From contig NZ_AQWP01000003.1 in the NCBI RefSeq assembly GCF_000375585.1, positions 146,841 to 188,811 on the forward strand: a DNA stretch of 41,971 nt. The letters are read 5' to 3'. The notes under the pieces were generated by a model. That model saw only the letters and a program-made list of their open reading frames with translations. It searched no databases and had not been told where the DNA came from. This document shows, in pieces, positions 33,124 through 41,971 of the stretch (its first letter is position 1; each line of letters starts with the position of its first letter). Position numbers and translations under genes: made by a program. The DNA comes from Sinorhizobium meliloti 4H41. Its GTDB lineage: Bacteria; Pseudomonadota; Alphaproteobacteria; Rhizobiales; Rhizobiaceae.

Positions 33124-34629
33124 TCAATCCTCCTCGACGAAGACCTGCTCGCGCTTTTTCTTGATGCTCGGCAGGAAGACGACGACGAGCACGGCGAAGG
33201 CGATGAGGAGCAGGGTCGCACTGATCGGCCGGGTGACGAAGGTCGTCGGGTCGCCGCGCGAGAGGATCATGGCGCGCCTGAGATTTTCCTCGAGCAGGGG
33301 GCCGAGCACGAAGCCGAGGAGCAGCGGCGCCGGTTCGCAGCGCAGCTTCAGGAGCAGGTAGCCGACCAGGCCGAAGAAGGCGACGGCGTAGAGGTCGTAG
33401 ACGTTGGAGTTGACGCTGTAGACCCCGATCGAGCAGAAGGCCATGATGATCGGGAAGAGCACGAAATAGGGGATCTTCAGGAGCTTCACCCAGAGGCCGA
33501 TCAAGGGCAGGTTGAGGACCACCAGCATCAGGTTGCCGATCCACATCGAGGCGATGATGCCCCAGAAAAGCGCCGGCTGCTCCACCGCCACGTTCGGGCC
33601 GGGCACGATGCCCTGGATGATCATCGCACCGATCATCAGAGCCATCACCGGATTCGCCGGAATGCCGAGGGTGAGCAATGGGATGAACGAGGTTTGCGCG
33701 CCGGCATTGTTGGCGCTTTCAGGTCCGGCGACACCCGCGACCGCGCCGCGGCCGAATTCCTCCGGTCGGTCGGAGAGGCGCTTCTCCACCGTGTAGGAGG
33801 CGAAGGCGGCGAGGATCGCGCCGCCGCCGGGCAATACGCCGAGCGCCGAGCCGATGGCCGTGCCGCGCAGGACCGGCGCGGCCATCTGCCTGAAGTCCTC
33901 GCGCGTCGGCATCAGATCGGTGACCTTCGCCATCAGCACTTCGCGCGTCTTCTCGCTTTCGAGATTGCGGAGGATTTCGGCGATACCGAAGACGCCGACC
34001 GCCAGCGCCACGAAATTGAGGCCGTCCGAATATTCCCGGATGCCGAGGGTGAAGCGCGGCGTGCCGGTATAGATATCCGTGCCCACGAGGCCGAGAAGCA
34101 GGCCGAGCGCCACCATGGCAAGCGCCTTGATGACCGATCCGTGCGCAAGCGCGACCGAGGAGACGAGGCCGACGATCATTAGCGAGAAATATTCCGCCGC
34201 GCCGAACTCGAGCGCGATCTCCGTCAAAGGCGGCGCGAAGAGCGCGACCAGGAATGTCGAGACCGTGCCGGCGAAGAACGAGCCGAGCGCCGCGATCGCG
34301 AGCGCCGTGCCGGCGCGGCCCTTGCGCGCCATCTGATAGCCGTCGATGGCGGTGACGGCAGACGAGGATTCGCCGGGCATGTTGATCAGGATCGCGGTGG
34401 TCGATCCGCCATATTGAGCGCCGTAATAGATGCCGGCGAGCATGATCAGCGAAGAGACCGGCTCAAGCTGGAAGGTAATCGGCAGCAGCATGGCGATGGT
34501 CGCCGTGGCGCCGATGCCGGGCAGCACGCCGATCAGGGTTCCGAGGAGTACGCCGATCAGACAAAAGAGCAGGTTCGCCGGCGAGGCGGCTGTGGCGAAG
34601 CCGAGGGCAAGATTGCTGAAGAGTTCCAT
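33124..34629 (-). CDS. tctA: Tripartite tricarboxylate transporter permease TctA
   Basis: The 501-residue protein has about 11 hydrophobic segments and the family motifs GVLPGIGATATIAMLLPITF, GIYYGAQYGGSTTAILINMPG and GVLPGGGAILAAFASY (a repeat of the first). It is the large permease of a TTT transporter. AGGAG lies 9 bp before the ATG. It follows tctB after 12 bp. Confidence 0.96.
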   Translation of the reverse strand: MELFSNLALGFATAASPANLLFCLIGVLLGTLIGVLPGIGATATIAMLLPITFQLEPVSSLIMLAGIYYGAQYGGSTTAILINMPGESSSAVTAIDGYQMARKGRAGTALAIAALGSFFAGTVSTFLVALFAPPLTEIALEFGAAEYFSLMIVGLVSSVALAHGSVIKALAMVALGLLLGLVGTDIYTGTPRFTLGIREYSDGLNFVALAVGVFGIAEILRNLESEKTREVLMAKVTDLMPTREDFRQMAAPVLRGTAIGSALGVLPGGGAILAAFASYTVEKRLSDRPEEFGRGAVAGVAGPESANNAGAQTSFIPLLTLGIPANPVMALMIGAMIIQGIVPGPNVAVEQPALFWGIIASMWIGNLMLVVLNLPLIGLWVKLLKIPYFVLFPIIMAFCSIGVYSVNSNVYDLYAVAFFGLVGYLLLKLRCEPAPLLLGFVLGPLLEENLRRAMILSRGDPTTFVTRPISATLLLIAFAVLVVVFLPSIKKKREQVFVEED

Positions 34630-34641
34630 CGTCGCCGACTC

Positions 34642-35103
34642 CTAAAACCGGGTCCACGGGCCGAACCGCTCGAATGGCAGGTTGAGACCGTAGCTGAAGA
34701 CGCCGACCGAAAAGATGGTCAAGGCAAGCGAGAGGGCGATCGCCCAGAGCGGCTTCATCCGGCTGGAAGCAAAACAGGCGATCAGCGCCGTGAAGAAGAG
34801 GGAGGGGACGAAGCCGAGGCCGCGCACCGTCAGCCCGAAGAAGATCGGCGCCGGCAGGATGAAGACGATGCCGCGGATGGCGATCTGCCCCATCGGCTCG
34901 CCGTGAACGCGCGCCGATTGCACCAGGATGATCAGGCCGAGCAGGATCAGCACGGCGGAGAGAACCAGCGGGAAATAGCCGGGGCCCATGCGGAAGGCGG
35001 TGCCGAGCTCGAGCCCGAGCGACTGCCAGGCGAAGAACAGCCCGACGGCCGTCAGAATGCCGCCGCACAGCGCGTTGGTCGTGTCGAAAGAGATGGATTT
35101 CAT
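34642..35103 (-). CDS. tctB: Tripartite tricarboxylate transporter small subunit TctB
   Basis: The 153-residue protein has four hydrophobic segments. GTAFRMGPGYFPLVLSAVLILLGL is the usual TctB core. It associates with TctA. The 206-bp gap to tctC contains a parS palindrome. Confidence 0.93.
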   Translation of the reverse strand: MKSISFDTTNALCGGILTAVGLFFAWQSLGLELGTAFRMGPGYFPLVLSAVLILLGLIILVQSARVHGEPMGQIAIRGIVFILPAPIFFGLTVRGLGFVPSLFFTALIACFASSRMKPLWAIALSLALTIFSVGVFSYGLNLPFERFGPWTRF

Positions 35104-35235
35104 CGTTTCCCCATTATTTCCGTGTGCGCCGATCCCTTTTCCCAGGAGCGTGCCGCACCGGTTCTTGGCGAATATCTTCGCATGTTCTGCTGGCTGATGC
35201 ATGTCGCCCGAAAGCGGGAAGCCGAGGCATCGCCT

Positions 35236-35251
35236 GTTGACAGCTGTCAAC
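35236..35251. promoter_or_regulatory. parS site (variant B, copy 3) in the tctC-tctB spacer
   Basis: GTTGACAGCTGTCAAC is present exactly as at 7889 and 8936, about 26 kb from the nearest other copy. Confidence 0.75.
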
Positions 35252-35309
35252 GCCGGTGCGGGCGCATCCTCGATAGGCGCCCGCACCGGATTGAAGGCCT
35301 GACGCGCGA

Positions 35310-36287
35310 TCAGTCGGCGTACTGGCCGGCGGCCTCGATCACCGGCTTCCAGCGGGCGATCTCGCTTTCGAGCTTGGCCTTAAGCGCCGCCGGGGTTGCG
35401 TCGGCTTCGCTCGACGGCTCGGTGCCGAGCTCGCGGAAGCGGGCAACCACGTTGTCGTCCTTGAGTGCCTTCTGCAGCGACTTGGAGAGGCGGTCGGTGA
35501 CTTCGGCCGGCGTGCCCTTCGGCGCATAGATGCCGTGCCAGATGCCGACCTGGAAGCCGGCAAGGCCCGCTTCCTCGGCGGTCGGCAGATCGGGGAAGAT
35601 CTTGAGGCGCTGCGGCGAGGTCACCGCATAGGCCTTGATCGTGCCGCCCTGGATCTGCTTCGTCGTGTTCGTCGTCTGGTCGCACATGATGTCGACCTGG
35701 CCGCCGAGCAGGTCGGTCATCGCCGGGCCGGTCCCTTTGTAGGGCACGGTCGTCAGCGGCGTTTCGATCGCGCTCATGAACATCATGCCGCAAAGATGCG
35801 ACGCCGCGCCGATGCCGGCATTGGCGACCGTCACCGTGTCCTTGTTCGCCTTGACGTGTTCGATCAGGCCCTTGAGGTCGGTCGGCTCGAAATCCTTGCG
35901 GGCAACGATGGTCATCGGAACTTCGGTGACGAGGCCGACATATTCAAAGGCATTCAGCGTGTCATAGGCGAGCTTGCGATAGAGCGTCGCGCTGGTGGCC
36001 ATGCCGATGTGATGCAGAAGCAGCGTGTAGCCGTCCGGATCGGCCTGAGCGACGCGGCCGGCACCGAGCGTCCCGCCGGCGCCGCCGACATTCTCGACGA
36101 TGATCTGCTGGCCGAGATCCTTCGACATGGACTCGGCGACGAGGCGGGCAACCGTATCGGTCGGGCCGCCGGCCGAGAACGGCACCACCATGGTGACCGT
36201 GCGCTCCGGATAGGTTTGGGCGTTCGCCGAAGCGGCAAAAAGGGAAACGGCGGCGGCTGCGCCCAGAAGCGCGTTAAGGATTTTCAT
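35310..36287 (-). CDS. tctC: Tripartite tricarboxylate transporter binding protein TctC
   Basis: The 325-residue protein has a signal peptide (LNALLGAAAAVSLFAASANA). It shows the Bug/TctC motifs: YPERTVTMVVPFSAGGPTDTVAR, GGAGGTLGAGRVAQADPDGYTLL, and KGTGPAMTDLLGGQVDIMCDQ. GGAGGAAAAG precedes the ATG. It would bind a carboxylate in the periplasm and pass it to TctAB. The nearby oxoprolinase-like gene makes 5-oxoproline or a hydantoin-derived acid possible. Confidence 0.95.
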   Translation of the reverse strand: MKILNALLGAAAAVSLFAASANAQTYPERTVTMVVPFSAGGPTDTVARLVAESMSKDLGQQIIVENVGGAGGTLGAGRVAQADPDGYTLLLHHIGMATSATLYRKLAYDTLNAFEYVGLVTEVPMTIVARKDFEPTDLKGLIEHVKANKDTVTVANAGIGAASHLCGMMFMSAIETPLTTVPYKGTGPAMTDLLGGQVDIMCDQTTNTTKQIQGGTIKAYAVTSPQRLKIFPDLPTAEEAGLAGFQVGIWHGIYAPKGTPAEVTDRLSKSLQKALKDDNVVARFRELGTEPSSEADATPAALKAKLESEIARWKPVIEAAGQYAD

Positions 36288-36430
36288 CTTTTCCTCCCGG
36301 ATGAAATTATCGACCAGCCGGCATGGTTCCTCCCGCCGGTTCTGGGTTCACCCATTAGCAAGCCGGATTTTAGCACAGACAACCGCTGCCCGACGCCGTT
36401 TCATGCATTTACCGACCATCGGCGCGTCAA

Positions 36431-36474
36431 ATGGGTGGATTTGGAAACAAAAGCGCCTGTCGATGGGTGGATTT
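36431..36474 (+). repeat. Short direct repeat upstream of tctC
   Basis: ATGGGTGGATTT occurs at 36431-36442 and 36463-36474, 32 bp apart. It lies between tctC and the pseudouridine synthase gene, in a 233-bp spacer with no other feature. Confidence 0.4.
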
Positions 36475-36520
36475 CCGGACATCGGGCTTGCCGCGCCGGC
36501 AAGCCGGGGAAAGCCGCTCG

Positions 36521-37351
36521 TCAGAGCCCGGTGCGGTGTCTGAGATAAACTATCTCCGCCTCGGTCAGCGGCCGGCTTGCTCCCTTCGGCAGGTCGCCGA
36601 GGCGTATGTCGCCGATCGAGACGCGAAGGAGACGCAGGCACTCGAAGCCGAGCGCGTCGAGCATGCGGCGGATCTGGCGGTTGCGTCCTTCGTCAAGCTC
36701 CACCTCGATCCAGCTGTTCCTGTCTCCGCTTTTCAGGAGCTCGACCCGCACGGCGCGCAGCAGTTCGCCACCCTCCGTAACGCCTTCCAGCATCCGTGCG
36801 GCCGTGGCCTCGCCGAAAATGCCGCGCACCTGAACATGGTATACCTTGCCGAGATGGGTCTCCGGATCGAGCAGTCGCTGCGCCAGAACCGTGTCGTTGG
36901 TGAAGAGCAGAAGCCCCTCGCTGGCCTTGTCGAGCCTGCCAACCGGCGAGAGGGACGGAACGTCGACATTGTCGAGGCAGCTGAAGACAGTCGGCCGGCC
37001 CTCGGGATCGTCGCGGGTGGTCACGAGGCCGCGCGGCTTGTTCAGCATGAGATAGACTCTGGCTTGCGCGGCAATGACGGTTCCGTCGACGGCGATCCTG
37101 TCCGTTTCGATGTCGACCCAATGGGAGAGATCCGTGATCTTCCGGCCGGCGACGCTGACACGCCCCTCGGCGATCAACTTTTCGGCCTGCGTCCTCGAGC
37201 AGTAGCCGAGCTTCGAGAGCGCCCGGGCGAGCGTCACGCGCTTGCCGGGCAGTTCGCCGGCTTTCGCGCCTCCGATCCGCCTTTTCGCCGTAGGGTGGCG
37301 CTGTTTCACCGTTTCCGCCTCCGCGCTGTTGGATCGTGCCTCCTCTGACAT
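36521..37351 (-). CDS. RsuA/RluB-family pseudouridine synthase
   Basis: The 276-residue protein has an N-terminal S4 domain (VTLARALSKLGYCSRTQAEKLIAEGRVSV) and the catalytic domain with the nucleophilic aspartate in SPVGRLDKASEGLLLFTND. A further motif is LDEGRNRQIRRMLDALGF. It isomerises uridine to pseudouridine in rRNA or tRNA. Length and motifs fit the RsuA/RluB/RluE/RluF group; the exact target site is not visible. It is unrelated in function to its neighbours. Confidence 0.92.
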   Translation of the reverse strand: MSEEARSNSAEAETVKQRHPTAKRRIGGAKAGELPGKRVTLARALSKLGYCSRTQAEKLIAEGRVSVAGRKITDLSHWVDIETDRIAVDGTVIAAQARVYLMLNKPRGLVTTRDDPEGRPTVFSCLDNVDVPSLSPVGRLDKASEGLLLFTNDTVLAQRLLDPETHLGKVYHVQVRGIFGEATAARMLEGVTEGGELLRAVRVELLKSGDRNSWIEVELDEGRNRQIRRMLDALGFECLRLLRVSIGDIRLGDLPKGASRPLTEAEIVYLRHRTGL

Positions 37352-37498
37352 AAATGGCGGTGGTAGGCCAGAGATCCGGCAGAGGTATCGGCTCCCTTTT
37401 CGGTGGTGGCGCGCCTCTTCTTCCCTTGCCTGCCGCTCGTCGCCGGCTCATAAAAAGCGCCCATGGAAGCGGCGGGCAGATTTGTGGAGGAACTGGAG

Positions 37499-40400
37499 AT
37501 GAGCGTGACGGGAGCTTGGGATTTCTGGGTGGATCGCGGCGGTACCTTCACCGACGTGGTCGGCCGCGATCCGGCGGGCGCCTTGCACGCGCTGAAGGTC
37601 CTCTCGGAAAATCCCGGCGCCTATCGCGATGCGGCGGTCCACGGCATCCGGCAGCATCTCGGCCTCGGCCCCCGCGATCCGGTTCCGGCGGGCATGGTCG
37701 GCGAGGTCAGGATGGGCACGACGGTTGCCACCAATGCTTTGCTGGAGCGCAAGGGCGAGCGGCTGGCGCTCGTCACGACGCGCGGCTTCCGCGATGCGCT
37801 CAGGATCGGCTATCAGGAACGCAAGAAGATCTTCGCCACCGAAATCATCAAGCCCGAGGCGCTCTATTCGGAGATCGTCGAGCTCGACGAGCGGGTGCTC
37901 GCCGACGGCACGATCGAGCGGCCGCTCGACGAGGCGGCAGCGCGCCGGGCGCTCGAAGGCTTGAAAGCCAATGGCTACGGGGCGGTCGCTATCGTCCTGA
38001 TGCACGCCTACAGATATCCCGCCCACGAGGCGATCGTCGCCCGCATCGCACGATCGATGGGATTCGAGCAGGTATCCGTCAGCCACGAGGTCTCGCCGCT
38101 CGTCAAATATGTCGGCCGTGGCGATACGACCGTGATCGACGCCTATCTCTCGCCCGTGCTCGGGCGCTATGTGGCGCAGGTTTCGGAAGAGCTGGACGTC
38201 GCCCGGTCCGGCGCCCGGCTCATGTTCATGATGTCGTCCGGCGGGCTTACGGCGGCGGAGATGTTCCAGGGCAAGGATGCGATCCTCTCGGGACCTGCGG
38301 GCGGTGTCGTCGGTCTGGCGCGGACGGGCGAGGCGGCCGGATTCGGCCGCGTGATCGGCTTCGACATGGGCGGAACCTCGACCGATGTCGCCCACTTCGA
38401 CGGCGAGTACGAGCGCGCCTTCGAGACCGAGGTTGCCGGCGTGCGGGTGCGGGCGCCGATGATGCTGATCCACACGGTTGCCGCCGGCGGCGGCTCGGTC
38501 CTCCATTTCGACGGCGAGCGCTTCCGTGTCGGTCCGGATTCGGCCGGCGCCAATCCAGGTCCGGCCTGTTACCGCAACGGCGGACCGCTCGCCGTCACCG
38601 ATGCCAATGTCATGCTCGGCAAGCTATTGCCGGAACACTTTCCGGCGATCTTCGGACCGGAACAGAATCTGCCGCTCGACGTGGAGACCGTGCGCGAGCG
38701 TTTCGTCGCGCTAGCGGCCGAGATCGGCGACGGGCGGAGCCCCGAGGACGTCGCCGACGGCTTCATCCGCATCGCGGTCGCCAACATGGTCGAGGCGATC
38801 AAGAAGATTTCCGTAAGCCGCGGCTATGACGTGACGCGCTATGCGCTCAACTGCTTCGGCGGCGCCGGCGGGCAACACGCCTGCCTGGTCGCCGACGCGC
38901 TCGGCATGAAGAGTATTCTCCTGCACCCGATGTCCGGGCTGCTCTCAGCCTATGGAATGGGCCTTGCCGATATTCGCGCAACGCGGCAGAAGGCGCTCGG
39001 GGCCGGTCTCGACGAGGCCGCGCCGAGGGCGCTTGCCGCACTTGCCCGGGCACTGCAATCGGAATGCCTGATGGAACTCGAGGCGCAGGGGATTTCCCGT
39101 GAGCGGATACGCACACATCTGCGCGCGCATATCCGCTATGCCGGAACCGACACGGTGCTGCCGGTGGAAGCGACCTTCCCGGATGAGGACGACCAGGCGC
39201 GGCTCCGCGGTGAATTCGAGCGTCTGCACAGGCGCCGCTTCGGATTCGTCGCCGAAAACAAGGCTCTGGTGATCGATGCGGTCGAGGTCGAAACGGTCGG
39301 CGGCGGGGCTGCGGAAATGGAAGCGGAAGGTCTTGCCGTGACGGCCGGAGATGTCGCCCCGAACCGGCGGACCCGCTTCTATTCGCAGGGTGCGTTTCAC
39401 GACGCTCCGGTGGCGCTGCGTTCGCAAATCAGGCCCGGCCAGAAGCTCACCGGACCCGCGATCATCATCGAAGCCAACCAGACGATCGTCGTCGAGGACG
39501 GCTGGCAGGCGGAACTGACGGCGAAAGACCATATCGTCCTTAGGCGGATCAAGGCGCTGCCCGAGCGCACCGCGATCGGCACGAAGGCCGATCCGGTCAT
39601 GCTGGAGATCTTCAACAATCTCTTCATGTCGATTGCCGAACAGATGGGGGTGACGCTGCAGAACACCGCCTATTCGGTCAATATCAAGGAGCGGCTCGAT
39701 TTCTCATGCGCGGTCTTCGACAACAGGGGAAATCTGGTCGCCAATGCGCCGCACATGCCGGTGCATCTGGGCTCCATGGACGCTTCGGTCGCGACCGCGA
39801 TCCGTGAGAACCCGGTCATCCATCCCGGCGATGTGTTCCTGATCAATGCGCCCTACAACGGCGGCACGCATCTGCCGGACCTGACAGTATGCACGCCGGT
39901 CTTCGACGAGGAGGGCCACGAAATCCGCTTCTGGGTCGCAAGCCGCGGTCACCATGCGGATATCGGCGGTATCTCGCCGGGCTCGATGTCGCCGCTGGCC
40001 ACCAATATCGAAGAGGAAGGCGTCTATATCGACAACTTCAAGCTCATCGACCGCGGCCGCTTCTGCGAGAACGAACTGGAGAGCCTCTTGAACGGAGCGC
40101 GCTATCCGGTGCGCAACATCCTCCAGAACGTCAACGATCTCAAGGCACAGGTCGCGGCCAACGAGAAGGGCGTGGCGGAACTCACGAAGATGATCGCGCA
40201 ATTCGGAGAGGATGTGGTCGAGGCCTATATGGGTCACGTCCAGGACAATGCGGCCGAAAGCGTGCGCCGCGTGCTCGACCGATTGCCGGACGGCGAATTC
40301 TCCTACGAGATGGACCAGGGCTGCCGGATCGTCGTGAAGATATCCATCGACCGCGAGAGCCGGGAAGCAACGGTCGATTTCACCGGAACGTCGCAACAGC

Positions 40401-41116
40401 GCTCGGATAACTTCAATGCGCCGGAGCCGGTGACGCGTGCCGCCGTGCTCTATGTCTTCCGGGTACTGGTCGAGGCCGACATCCCGATGAATGCCGGCTG
40501 CCTGAGGCCTATCCGCATCGTCATTCCGCAAGGCACCATGCTTTCGCCGCGCTACCCGGCGGCGGTCGTCGCCGGCAATGTAGAGGTCAGTCAGGCGGTC
40601 ACCAATTGCCTCTTCGGCGCCGTTGAGGCGCAAGCCGCCGCGCAGGGAACAATGAACAACCTGACTTTCGGAAACGCCGACTACCAGTATTACGAGACGA
40701 TCTGCTCCGGTGCGCCGGCCGGCCCCGGCTATGACGGCGCCGATGCGGTTCACACGCACATGACCAATTCGCGCCTCACCGACCCGGAAATCCTGGAGAC
40801 GCGCTTCCCGGTCGTGCTCGAAGACTTCCATATCCGCAAGGGCTCGGGCGGGCGCGGCAAGTGGTCGGCGGGCGACGGTACACAGAGGACGATCCGCGCG
40901 CGCGAGCGGCTGGACTTCGCGATCCTTTCCGGCCACCGCCGCATCCGGCCCTTCGGCCTGAAGGGCGGCGAGGCGGGGGAAACCGGCCGCAATTTTGTCC
41001 GCCGCAATGACGGCCGCATCGAAGAGCTGCCGGGCTCGGCTCATACGGTGCTCGAGGCGGGCGAGACTTTCACCGTCGTGACGCCGACGGGCGGAGGTTA
41101 TGGGAAGGCTTCATAA
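37499..41116 (+). CDS. Fused HyuA-HyuB hydantoinase / 5-oxoprolinase
   Basis: The 1205-residue protein is the size of ATP-dependent 5-oxoprolinases. Residues 1-690 are HyuA-like, with an actin/Hsp70-type nucleotide fold ([57 protein letters not shown]). From about residue 698 ([19 protein letters not shown]) the HyuB-like part follows, with [11 protein letters not shown] and [14 protein letters not shown]. The reaction is ATP-driven opening of 5-oxoproline or an N-substituted hydantoin. The ATG at 37499 is chosen for its GGAGG at 8 bp. It is divergent from the pseudouridine synthase gene. Confidence 0.93.
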   Translation: MSVTGAWDFWVDRGGTFTDVVGRDPAGALHALKVLSENPGAYRDAAVHGIRQHLGLGPRDPVPAGMVGEVRMGTTVATNALLERKGERLALVTTRGFRDALRIGYQERKKIFATEIIKPEALYSEIVELDERVLADGTIERPLDEAAARRALEGLKANGYGAVAIVLMHAYRYPAHEAIVARIARSMGFEQVSVSHEVSPLVKYVGRGDTTVIDAYLSPVLGRYVAQVSEELDVARSGARLMFMMSSGGLTAAEMFQGKDAILSGPAGGVVGLARTGEAAGFGRVIGFDMGGTSTDVAHFDGEYERAFETEVAGVRVRAPMMLIHTVAAGGGSVLHFDGERFRVGPDSAGANPGPACYRNGGPLAVTDANVMLGKLLPEHFPAIFGPEQNLPLDVETVRERFVALAAEIGDGRSPEDVADGFIRIAVANMVEAIKKISVSRGYDVTRYALNCFGGAGGQHACLVADALGMKSILLHPMSGLLSAYGMGLADIRATRQKALGAGLDEAAPRALAALARALQSECLMELEAQGISRERIRTHLRAHIRYAGTDTVLPVEATFPDEDDQARLRGEFERLHRRRFGFVAENKALVIDAVEVETVGGGAAEMEAEGLAVTAGDVAPNRRTRFYSQGAFHDAPVALRSQIRPGQKLTGPAIIIEANQTIVVEDGWQAELTAKDHIVLRRIKALPERTAIGTKADPVMLEIFNNLFMSIAEQMGVTLQNTAYSVNIKERLDFSCAVFDNRGNLVANAPHMPVHLGSMDASVATAIRENPVIHPGDVFLINAPYNGGTHLPDLTVCTPVFDEEGHEIRFWVASRGHHADIGGISPGSMSPLATNIEEEGVYIDNFKLIDRGRFCENELESLLNGARYPVRNILQNVNDLKAQVAANEKGVAELTKMIAQFGEDVVEAYMGHVQDNAAESVRRVLDRLPDGEFSYEMDQGCRIVVKISIDRESREATVDFTGTSQQRSDNFNAPEPVTRAAVLYVFRVLVEADIPMNAGCLRPIRIVIPQGTMLSPRYPAAVVAGNVEVSQAVTNCLFGAVEAQAAAQGTMNNLTFGNADYQYYETICSGAPAGPGYDGADAVHTHMTNSRLTDPEILETRFPVVLEDFHIRKGSGGRGKWSAGDGTQRTIRARERLDFAILSGHRRIRPFGLKGGEAGETGRNFVRRNDGRIEELPGSAHTVLEAGETFTVVTPTGGGYGKAS

Positions 41117-41149
41117 CGTCAAAGCTTCACGGATCGCCCCTCTCTCCCG

Positions 41150-41250
41150 GCTATGAGGGGAAAGGGGATCCAAGAACGTGCGGCTTGCTCCTTTCTCCCC
41201 GCCTGCGGGGAGAAAGTGGCGGTAGCCGGATGAGGGGCAGAGTTCGAGTG
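41150..41250. repeat. Palindromic intergenic repeat, rhizobial REP-like
   Basis: A perfect 12-bp inverted repeat (CTTTCTCCCCGC at 41190-41201 with its complement at 41204-41215, loop CT) lies in a C/G-rich spacer between convergent genes. Its sequence, followed by GTAGCCGGATGAGGGGC, resembles a palindromic element common in Rhizobiales spacers. The outer limits are estimates. It may also end transcription of both genes. Confidence 0.65.
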
Positions 41251-41255
41251 TCCGC

Positions 41256-41822
41256 TCAAAGTGCTGCAAGGCAACGTTCGATGCGGCTCCAGGTGAGCCG
41301 GGCCGCCTCGGAGTCGTAATCGGCAAGCGTGGCGTCGGTATAAAGATGCCCGGCACCGGGATATATGAAGACTTCCAGTGCCACCGGCGTCCGTTCGGCA
41401 TCAGCACGCCAGGCGGCGACCTCGTCTGCAGGCTCGAAGATATCCGGGTCGGCGAGATGGACCTGCACCGGCAGCCCGCGACGTGCATTTGCCGGAATTT
41501 CGGCGATGCTGTGCAGAAAGAGAATTCCGGCCGCCTCGGGCCGCTTCGGCCACAGGCTGGCGGCGACAGCAGCGCCCATGGAAAAACCGCCGAGAACGGC
41601 ATCGGCAGGCAGATCCGCGACCGCCCGCTCGGCGCGCTCGCAAAGGGTGCTCCAGCCGATCTCTTCCTTCAGGGCAAAGCCCTCCTCCATCGAGGAAGCA
41701 ACCCGTCCTTCGTAGAGGTCGGGCGTGAACACCTCGTGGCCTGCGACAGTGAGGCGCTCGGCGACGCCCCTCTCGAACGGGCGCAGGCCATAGACGGAAT
41801 GGAAGAGGATCACTGTCGTCAC
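41256..41822 (-). CDS. Dienelactone-hydrolase-family protein
   Basis: The 188-residue protein has an alpha/beta-hydrolase fold. The probable nucleophile is S81 in GGFSMGAAV, where dienelactone hydrolases often have cysteine. D125 or D127 in HLADPD and H159 in GAGHLYTD complete the triad. FHSVYGLRP forms the first strand and oxyanion turn. The substrate is unknown; it is probably a small ester or lactone. It is convergent with the oxoprolinase gene. The remaining 149 bp to the window end hold no feature I can support. Confidence 0.85.
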   Translation of the reverse strand: MTTVILFHSVYGLRPFERGVAERLTVAGHEVFTPDLYEGRVASSMEEGFALKEEIGWSTLCERAERAVADLPADAVLGGFSMGAAVAASLWPKRPEAAGILFLHSIAEIPANARRGLPVQVHLADPDIFEPADEVAAWRADAERTPVALEVFIYPGAGHLYTDATLADYDSEAARLTWSRIERCLAAL

Positions 41823-41971
41823 GGCGCGGCTCCCTGGGCTGTTGGCGCAGGATGCACTTGAACACGCGGAGCCAGCGGCGGCAACGGTGCATCCATGACC
41901 TGCAGTCCGTTTCGAAGAAGCGATGGCGGCGCCCCCGAGGGAGGAGAAAGGGCGCCGCCTGTCGGTCGACT

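Noticed and set aside
1..41971. CRISPR array, prophage, transposon or a new defence island
   Set aside because: I saw no regularly spaced repeats, integrase, transposase or phage structural genes; the only toxin-antitoxin pair is of a common type.

Overview
The window is GC-rich DNA from a member of the Rhizobiaceae. The best fit is Sinorhizobium/Ensifer: it carries a complete repABC replication and partition unit, the adjoining gene encodes an RHE_PE00001-family (DUF1612) protein, and the remaining genes are transport, catabolism and envelope families common on rhizobial megaplasmids. It therefore looks like the replication region of a large plasmid or chromid plus accessory metabolism. I saw no rRNA, tRNA, CRISPR array or transposase gene.

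Layout. 1-3371: the 3' end of a YadA-type trimeric autotransporter adhesin, then four small exported-protein genes (IalB family, an unknown, DUF4189, IalB family), ending in a clear terminator. 3372-8951: repA-repB-repC with an inverted repeat before repA, a counter-transcribed RNA between repB and repC, an AT-rich candidate origin inside repC, and parS-type 16-bp palindromes: one variant upstream of repA (3625-3640), another at 7889, 8936 and 35236. 7922-13405: a glycosyltransferase-like gene between two parS sites, the DUF1612 gene, a small exported protein, and a divergent EamA exporter / MocR regulator pair. 13619-15407: a thioredoxin-ccdA pair, with ccdA frameshifted, and a YHS-domain protein. 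15423-19482: a minus-strand operon of a ThDP enzyme, an OpgC-type acyltransferase and a class III CoA-transferase. 19581-23267: a PHB-depolymerase-like esterase, a small membrane protein, and an ECF sigma / zinc-finger anti-sigma / TPR (TTC38-like) operon. 23352-28185: a TRAP transporter (dctQMP) with an AroE-type quinate/shikimate dehydrogenase and a divergent TetR regulator. 28408-31810: an orphan AztD-like zinc chaperone, an ECF41 sigma factor with its carboxymuconolactone-decarboxylase partner and a recognisable ECF41 promoter, and a Phd/PIN toxin-antitoxin pair with a frameshifted toxin. 32105-33078: a frameshifted C45-type acyltransferase. 33124-41116: a tctCBA tripartite tricarboxylate transporter with a parS site in its tctC-tctB spacer, an RsuA-type pseudouridine synthase, and a fused HyuA-HyuB (5-oxoprolinase/hydantoinase) gene. 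41190-41822: a palindromic intergenic repeat and a dienelactone-hydrolase-like gene.

How it works together. The repABC unit maintains the replicon, and the three identical distal parS sites would let RepB load over at least 27 kb of it. Most of the rest is cassettes pairing a solute transporter with one or two enzymes and a local regulator (TRAP plus quinate/shikimate dehydrogenase plus TetR; TctCBA near oxoprolinase), plus two self-contained ECF sigma modules. Three genes carry single-base frameshifts, two of them in homopolymers, so either decay or read errors are present. I did not find a clearly new defence or mobile system. The most unusual signals are the two parS variants with dispersed copies, the exact ECF41 promoter match, the ThDP/OpgC/CoA-transferase operon, and the sigma/anti-sigma/TTC38 operon.
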